Of a stretch of DNA of 9,192 nt, positions 5,948-9,192 are shown in pieces (position 1 is the first letter of the stretch; each line of letters starts with the position of its first letter). A program made the translations under genes and the position numbers. Source of the DNA: Mycobacterium sp. (GTDB taxonomy: Bacteria; Actinomycetota; Actinomycetes; Mycobacteriales; Mycobacteriaceae); assembly GCA_023264755.1 (NCBI GenBank), contig JAHFVB010000163.1, positions 1 through 9,192 of the forward strand, written 5' to 3'. A model generated the notes under the pieces. The model was not told the origin of the DNA. It ran no database searches and saw nothing but the letters and a program-made list of their open reading frames with translations.

Positions 5948-6640
5948 TTAGGCCCAGATACCGAGCTCGTCCAGCCGCTCGGTGAGGTGCCGCGCGCTGT
6001 CGGTGAACAGCGCGCGGGTCAACCGCACCGCGGCCTCGGAGTCTCTGCGCCGCAGAGCGGCGACGAGCTCGCGTTGGTTGGCCACGGCCCGCGTCCCCCA
6101 CTCGTGGTTGTCGGCGTACACGAGCGACGGCAGGCAACGGGCGGCGTGTAGCAGGAACCAGGCCAGTTTGACCCGTCCCGCCGCGCGATTGAGCGTGCGG
6201 AAGAAGCTGAACACGGCGTCCACCACGCCATCTGCATCGCTGTGCCCGATGGCCTCTGCGAGCTCATCGGTAAGCCCTTCGAGCTCGTCGAGCTCCGCAT
6301 CGGTGATGCGCTCGACCGCCGACCGGACGAGCCGGACGGCGATGGTGGCCTGCAGCCAGAAGACGTCCTCGACGTCGGCGCGGGTGAACGGCGAGACGAC
6401 GTGCCCACGATGGGGCTCCAGCTGGACCATGCCCTCACTGCGCAGCGTGCGGAGCGCTTCGCGCACGGGCGTGATGCTGACGCCGAACTGCGCGGCGGTG
6501 TCGTCGAGCCTGATGAAACTGCCTGGCCGTAGCACTCCGGCCATGATGTCCGCACGTAGCTGCGCGGCGACCTCGTCGGCGAGTTGTTCTCTCCTGCCCA
6601 AGCGCTGCCGGGGCTGCCGCGACGTTACCGGTGCGTTCAC
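5948..6640 (-). CDS. mce1R: GntR/FadR-family regulator of the mce1 operon (Mce1R-like)
   Basis: This 230-residue regulator lies divergent from fadD5 in the position of M. tuberculosis mce1R (Rv0165c), which represses the mce1 operon in response to fatty acids. The winged helix covers about residues 18-82, with DDTAAQFGVSITPVREALRT as the helix-turn-helix and the wing ending HRGHVVSPF. An FCD-type helical effector domain follows. Three residues that usually bind metal in FCD domains appear replaced: Val143 for Asp, Phe147 for His and Gln189 for His. His218 remains. This suggests a metal-free, possibly acyl-CoA-binding pocket. GTG 6640 is chosen because the conserved sequence begins there. The frame extends to 6721, but that part overlaps the divergent promoter and looks noncoding. 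The upstream GGGAAG is a weak ribosome-binding site. Confidence 0.9.
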   Translation of the reverse strand: MNAPVTSRQPRQRLGRREQLADEVAAQLRADIMAGVLRPGSFIRLDDTAAQFGVSITPVREALRTLRSEGMVQLEPHRGHVVSPFTRADVEDVFWLQATIAVRLVRSAVERITDAELDELEGLTDELAEAIGHSDADGVVDAVFSFFRTLNRAAGRVKLAWFLLHAARCLPSLVYADNHEWGTRAVANQRELVAALRRRDSEAAVRLTRALFTDSARHLTERLDELGIWA

Positions 6641-6675
6641 GATCTTCCCGTTCCGAAGTGCAGGCTGACAACGGG

Positions 6676-6704
6676 TTGTCCCGAAGCCGCCGAGGTCATA
6701 TTGT
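6676..6704 (+). promoter_or_regulatory. Promoter of fadD5 / mce1 operon
   Basis: TTGTCC (6676-6681) and TATTGT (6699-6704) are separated by 17 nt, a sigma-A-like promoter with the mycobacterial TANNNT -10. The predicted start of transcription is near 6711, giving a leader of about 58 nt before the TTG at 6769. This is a pattern match supported by its position between divergent genes. Confidence 0.55.
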
Positions 6705-6719
6705 GACCGGGGCAACACC

Positions 6720-6735
6720 ATGTTTGATCAAATAT
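6720..6735. promoter_or_regulatory. Candidate Mce1R operator (16-bp imperfect palindrome)
   Basis: ATGTTTGATCAAATAT is palindromic except at one base pair, with a perfect core TTTGATCAAA (6723-6732). It lies about 9-24 nt downstream of the predicted fadD5 transcription start and 80 nt upstream of the mce1R start, where a bound GntR repressor could block both genes. GntR proteins bind short palindromes of this size. The identity of the binding protein is inferred. Confidence 0.5.
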
Positions 6736-6768
6736 CAGAACACCGCAACCCATGGGGAGCAGCATCAG

Positions 6769-8415
6769 TTGACCGCGCAGTCCGTCGAGCAGCCCTACCT
6801 GGCCCGCAGGAACAACTGGACCAACCAACTGGCACGGCACGCGCTGATGCAACCCGACGCGACGGCGCTGCGCTTTCTCGGCCGCACCACGACCTGGGGT
6901 GAGCTCGACCGCCGCGTCGCGGCCCTGGCCGTAGCGCTGCAACGCCGCGGGGTCGAATTCGGCGACCGCGTGCTCATCCACATGCTCAACCGGACCGAGT
7001 TCATCGAGACCTTCCTGGCGGCCAACCTGCTGGGCGCCATCGCAGTGCCCGTCAACTTCCGCATGACGCCGCCCGAGATCGCCTTCCTGGTGGCGGACTG
7101 CGAGGCCAGGATCGTCGTCACCGAACCCGTGCTCGCCGGGGTGGCGACGGCGGTGCGCGAACTGGAGCCCACGCTGGTCGACGTGATCGTCGCCGGCGGC
7201 GCGACGGAGGACGGGGTGCTGGGCTACGAGGAGCTGCTCGCCGCCGCGCCCAGCCGGCCCGCGCCCGTCGACATCCCCAACGACTCGCCCGCATTGATCA
7301 TGTACACCTCGGGCACCACGGGCCGGCCCAAGGGCGCGGTGCTGACGCACACCAACCTCGCCGGGCAGGGCACGACCTTCCTGTTCACCAGCGGAGCCGA
7401 CCTCAACAACGACGTCGGATTCATCGGCGTCCCGCTGTTCCACATCGCGGGCATCGGCAACATGATCATCGGGCTGATGCTGGGCCGCCCGACGGTGCTG
7501 TACCCACTGGGCGCACTCGATCCGAACGCACTGCTCGACGTGCTGGAGAGCGAGCGGGTCACCGGCATCTTCCTGGTGCCCGCCCAATGGCAGGCGGTGT
7601 GCGCCGCGCAACGAGCCAACCCCCGCGAGTTGAAGTTGCGCACACTGTCCTGGGGCGCCGCGCCCGCCTCGGACACCCTGCTGCGCGAGATGGCCGCGAC
7701 CTTCCCCGGCACCCAGATCCTGGCCGCGTTCGGACAGACCGAGATGTCACCGGTGACGTGCATGATGCTTGGCGAGGATGCCGTCCGCAAGCTCGGTTCC
7801 GTCGGCAAGGTGATCCCGACGGTGGCCGCCCGCGTGGTCGACGAGGACATGAACGACGTACCGGTCGGCGAGATCGGAGAGATCGTCTACCGGGCCCCCA
7901 CCTTGATGGCGGGCTACTGGAACAACCCCGAGGCCACCGCAGAGGCCTTCGCGGGGGGCTGGTTCCATACCGGCGACCTGGTGCGCCAGGACGAAGAGGG
8001 TTACGTCTGGGTCGTCGACCGCAAGAAGGACATGATCATCTCCGGCGGCGAGAACATCTACTGCGCCGAGGTCGAGAACGTGCTGGCGGCCCATCCGGCC
8101 ATCGCCGAGGTAGCAGTTATCGGGAGGCCGCACGAGAAGTGGGGCGAAGTGCCCGTGGCGGTCGTAGCCCTGGTGGCCGAGGAGTCCGATGCGGTTTCCC
8201 GGTTGAGGCTGACCGACCTCGACGAATTCCTGACCGAACGGTTGGCGAGATACAAGCATCCGAAGGCGCTCGAAGTGCTCGACGCGTTGCCCCGCAATCC
8301 GGCCGGCAAAGTACTCAAGACGGAGCTGAGAGCGCGGTTCGGGGTACGAGAAATTCTTGACGCAGGCGAAAGTTCCTCTGTGTCAACGGTTTCTGCTGCT
8401 CAAGCGGAGGTTTGA
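6769..8415 (+). CDS. fadD5: Fatty-acid CoA ligase FadD5
   Basis: This adenylate-forming enzyme of 548 residues activates a carboxylic acid with ATP and joins it to CoA. Numbered from the TTG, the nucleotide loop YTSGTTGRPKGAVLTH starts at 179, and AAFGQTEMSP spans about 319-328. The GWFHTGDLV hinge region starts at 397, DRKKDMIISGGENIYCAEVE follows it, and the catalytic Lys514 sits in NPAGKVLKTEL. The position between mce1R and yrbE1A and the PYLARRNNW start match M. tuberculosis FadD5, which is linked to recycling of mycolic or other fatty acids with the Mce1 importer. The TTG start is preferred over upstream in-frame GTGs because homology begins there and GGGGAG (6754-6759) lies 9 nt upstream. 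The last 25 residues are divergent, Ser/Ala-rich and encoded with lower GC at third positions. Confidence 0.94.
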   Translation: MTAQSVEQPYLARRNNWTNQLARHALMQPDATALRFLGRTTTWGELDRRVAALAVALQRRGVEFGDRVLIHMLNRTEFIETFLAANLLGAIAVPVNFRMTPPEIAFLVADCEARIVVTEPVLAGVATAVRELEPTLVDVIVAGGATEDGVLGYEELLAAAPSRPAPVDIPNDSPALIMYTSGTTGRPKGAVLTHTNLAGQGTTFLFTSGADLNNDVGFIGVPLFHIAGIGNMIIGLMLGRPTVLYPLGALDPNALLDVLESERVTGIFLVPAQWQAVCAAQRANPRELKLRTLSWGAAPASDTLLREMAATFPGTQILAAFGQTEMSPVTCMMLGEDAVRKLGSVGKVIPTVAARVVDEDMNDVPVGEIGEIVYRAPTLMAGYWNNPEATAEAFAGGWFHTGDLVRQDEEGYVWVVDRKKDMIISGGENIYCAEVENVLAAHPAIAEVAVIGRPHEKWGEVPVAVVALVAEESDAVSRLRLTDLDEFLTERLARYKHPKALEVLDALPRNPAGKVLKTELRARFGVREILDAGESSSVSTVSAAQAEV

Positions 8416-8490
8416 GGAGCCCGTGACAGGTTTGCTATCGGTTCAGTCCTCAATCCTGCCGATGCTGTGCACGGCCCTCGGGGCATCGGG

Positions 8491-8496
8491 TACAGT
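8491..8496 (+). promoter_or_regulatory. -10 hexamer of an internal mce1 promoter
   Basis: TACAGT fits TANNNT and would start transcription near 8503. No strong -35 element is present (TGCACG at 8468-8473 is poor). Promoter activity in the equivalent M. tuberculosis gap is something I recall but could not check here. Confidence 0.45.
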
Positions 8497-8512
8497 CCTG
8501 TGGTCCGGCTTA

Positions 8513-8526
8513 CTACTCGCGAGTAG
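8513..8526. promoter_or_regulatory. Perfect 14-bp palindrome, candidate operator
   Basis: CTACTCGCGAGTAG is fully self-complementary. It begins 16 nt after the TACAGT hexamer, at about +10 to +23 of the predicted transcript, the same place as the fadD5 palindrome relative to its promoter. The two palindromes do not share sequence, which suggests a different regulator. Confidence 0.5.
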
Positions 8527-8558
8527 GGAGTCGGCTATCACACCTACTGAGCTGGAGC

Positions 8559-8565
8559 TAGGAGG
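8559..8565 (+). promoter_or_regulatory. Strong ribosome-binding site of the yrbE1A leader ORF
   Basis: TAGGAGG is followed by CGGC and the GTG at 8570, a stronger match than the GGAAGG that serves yrbE1A itself. Confidence 0.5.
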
Positions 8566-8569
8566 CGGC

Positions 8570-8665
8570 GTGCCGAGGATTCTGCCAGTGCGCCGCGGCC
8601 GCTGCGACTCGCTGGTCACCGACTCGCTGCACGCAGCACTGTCACTCGGAAGGCGGTACCCGTGA
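8570..8665 (+). CDS. Candidate 31-residue leader peptide coupled to yrbE1A
   Basis: This short ORF starts at GTG 8570 behind a near-ideal Shine-Dalgarno sequence (TAGGAGG, spacer 4 nt). It runs for 31 codons, and its TGA (8663-8665) overlaps the yrbE1A GTG (8662-8664) as GTGA. The peptide is Arg-rich (PVRRGRCDS, ending SLGRRYP) with one cysteine and no recognised family. The overlap implies that ribosomes finishing the leader could re-initiate on yrbE1A. It could be a regulatory leader or simply a chance ORF. Codon use is intermediate, so confidence is modest. Confidence 0.4.
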   Translation: MPRILPVRRGRCDSLVTDSLHAALSLGRRYP

Positions 8666-9192
8666 CGGCGTCGACCGGGGGTCTGGCAGGCTACGTCCGC
8701 GACCAGGTCAGGCCCGGGTTGGAGGCCGTCGGCGGGTTCGTCAAGATGTGCGTGCTGACGGCGAAGGCACTGTTCCGCAGGCCGTTCCAGTGGCGCGAGT
8801 TCATCCTGCAGGGCTGGTTCCTGATGAGGGTGGCGTTCTTGCCGACCATCGCGGTCGCCATCCCGCTGACCGTCCTCATCATCTTCACGTTGAACATCCT
8901 GCTGGCCGAGTTCGGTGCGGCCGACATCTCCGGGGCGGGTGCCGCGCTGGGCGCGGTCACGCAGCTGGGCCCACTGGTGACGGTCTTGGTGGTCGCCGGT
9001 GCGGGTTCGACCGCGATCTGTGCCGACATCGGAGCCCGCACCATCCGTGAGGAGATCGACGCCCTCGAGGTATTGGGCATCGATCCGATTCATCGGTTGG
9101 TGGTGCCGCGGGTGGTCGCCTCGACGTTCGTGGCGCTGCTACTCAACGGCGCCGTGATCACGATCGGGTTGGTCGGAGGTTTCGTGTTCGGG
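8662..9192 (+). CDS. yrbE1A: YrbE1A, MlaE-type permease of the Mce1 lipid importer (3' part missing)
   Basis: 177 codons are visible, about two thirds of a typical 265-residue YrbE protein; the gene runs off the right edge. After a cytoplasmic segment (RPFQWREFILQGWF, about 40-53) come membrane segments at roughly 58-82, 98-121 and 151-177. The conserved MlaE loop EEIDALEVLGIDPIHRLVVPR spans about 130-150 and contacts the ATPase in this family. YrbE1A and YrbE1B form the inner-membrane permease of the Mce1 system, which imports fatty acids in M. tuberculosis. GTG 8662 is chosen from GGAAGG (8648-8653, spacer 8 nt) and the DQVRPGLEAVGGFVKMCVL N-terminus expected for the family. It follows fadD5 after about 250 bp. 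Confidence 0.95.
   Translation, partial: MTASTGGLAGYVRDQVRPGLEAVGGFVKMCVLTAKALFRRPFQWREFILQGWFLMRVAFLPTIAVAIPLTVLIIFTLNILLAEFGAADISGAGAALGAVTQLGPLVTVLVVAGAGSTAICADIGARTIREEIDALEVLGIDPIHRLVVPRVVASTFVALLLNGAVITIGLVGGFVFG

Larger units (their letters stand above)
8416..8661 (+). promoter_or_regulatory. fadD5-yrbE1A intergenic control region
   Basis: About 246 bp separate the two genes, with visibly lower third-position GC than the flanking genes. It holds a TACAGT hexamer, a 14-bp palindrome and a leader ORF ending on the yrbE1A start. The whole stretch is also open in one frame from GTG 8423, with GAGGAG at its ribosome-binding position (80 codons). Codon use in that frame is poor, including a TTA codon and many A/T third bases, so the upstream part is judged regulatory rather than coding. 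Confidence 0.5.

Noticed and set aside
5944..5955. GGGC-TTAG-GCCC between the TB18.5-like gene and mce1R as a bidirectional terminator
   Set aside because: A 4-bp stem is too weak, and no T-tract follows on either strand.
8357..8386. TTGAC...GTCAA inverted repeat in the fadD5 tail as a promoter or hairpin
   Set aside because: Five-base arms 20 nt apart inside coding sequence, with no -10 hexamer at the proper distance.
8423..8569. The upstream half of the 80-codon ORF starting at GTG 8423 behind GAGGAG
   Set aside because: Poor codon use, a TTA codon and overlap with a promoter and palindrome make it more likely regulatory DNA; only the 31-codon 3' part with its own strong RBS is listed.

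Overview
The window is high-GC actinobacterial DNA, almost certainly from a mycobacterium and more likely a fast-growing Mycolicibacterium-type species than the M. tuberculosis complex. The right half is the entry to the mce1 lipid-import locus. From left to right it holds a hotdog thioesterase (Rv0163-like), a TB18.5/Rv0164-like SRPBCC protein, an Mce1R-type GntR regulator (Rv0165c-like), fadD5 (Rv0166-like) and the first two thirds of yrbE1A (Rv0167-like). These assignments come from protein families recognised by eye and from gene order; no database search was run.

Left edge (1-780): the 5' end of a 13E12-repeat/DUF222 family protein lies on the minus strand. A perfect mycobacterial SOS (LexA) box sits just before its start codon. 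Next come a degenerate 40-bp tandem repeat and a 36-codon minus-strand small gene with an ideal Shine-Dalgarno site. A short divergent regulatory region then leads into a TetR regulator.

Lipid operon (780-4499): tetR, a calcineurin-type metallophosphoesterase, a long acyl-CoA dehydrogenase and the thioesterase all read rightward with gaps of 7, 21 and 29 nt. This looks like a TetR-controlled acyl-CoA catabolic operon with a phosphoesterase embedded in it. A D-2-hydroxyacid dehydrogenase lies convergently at 4503-5447. It separates the Rv0163-like and Rv0164-like genes, which I recall as adjacent in M. tuberculosis.

mce1 entry (5501-9192): the TB18.5-like gene converges on mce1R. mce1R diverges from fadD5 across a roughly 130-bp region with a good promoter and a near-perfect 16-bp palindrome just downstream of the predicted transcription start. 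A gap of about 250 bp between fadD5 and yrbE1A repeats that layout, with a -10 hexamer followed 16 nt later by a different, perfect 14-bp palindrome. It also contains a strongly initiated 31-codon leader ORF whose stop overlaps the yrbE1A start (GTGA). FadD5 activates fatty acids to acyl-CoA and YrbE1A is a permease subunit of the Mce1 importer, so the region couples lipid uptake with activation, and the upstream operon with oxidation.

I did not find a wholly new multi-gene system. The points most worth a second look are the two-promoter, two-palindrome layout of mce1, the coupled leader ORF, the conserved-looking 36-residue peptide, and the SOS box on the 13E12 gene.
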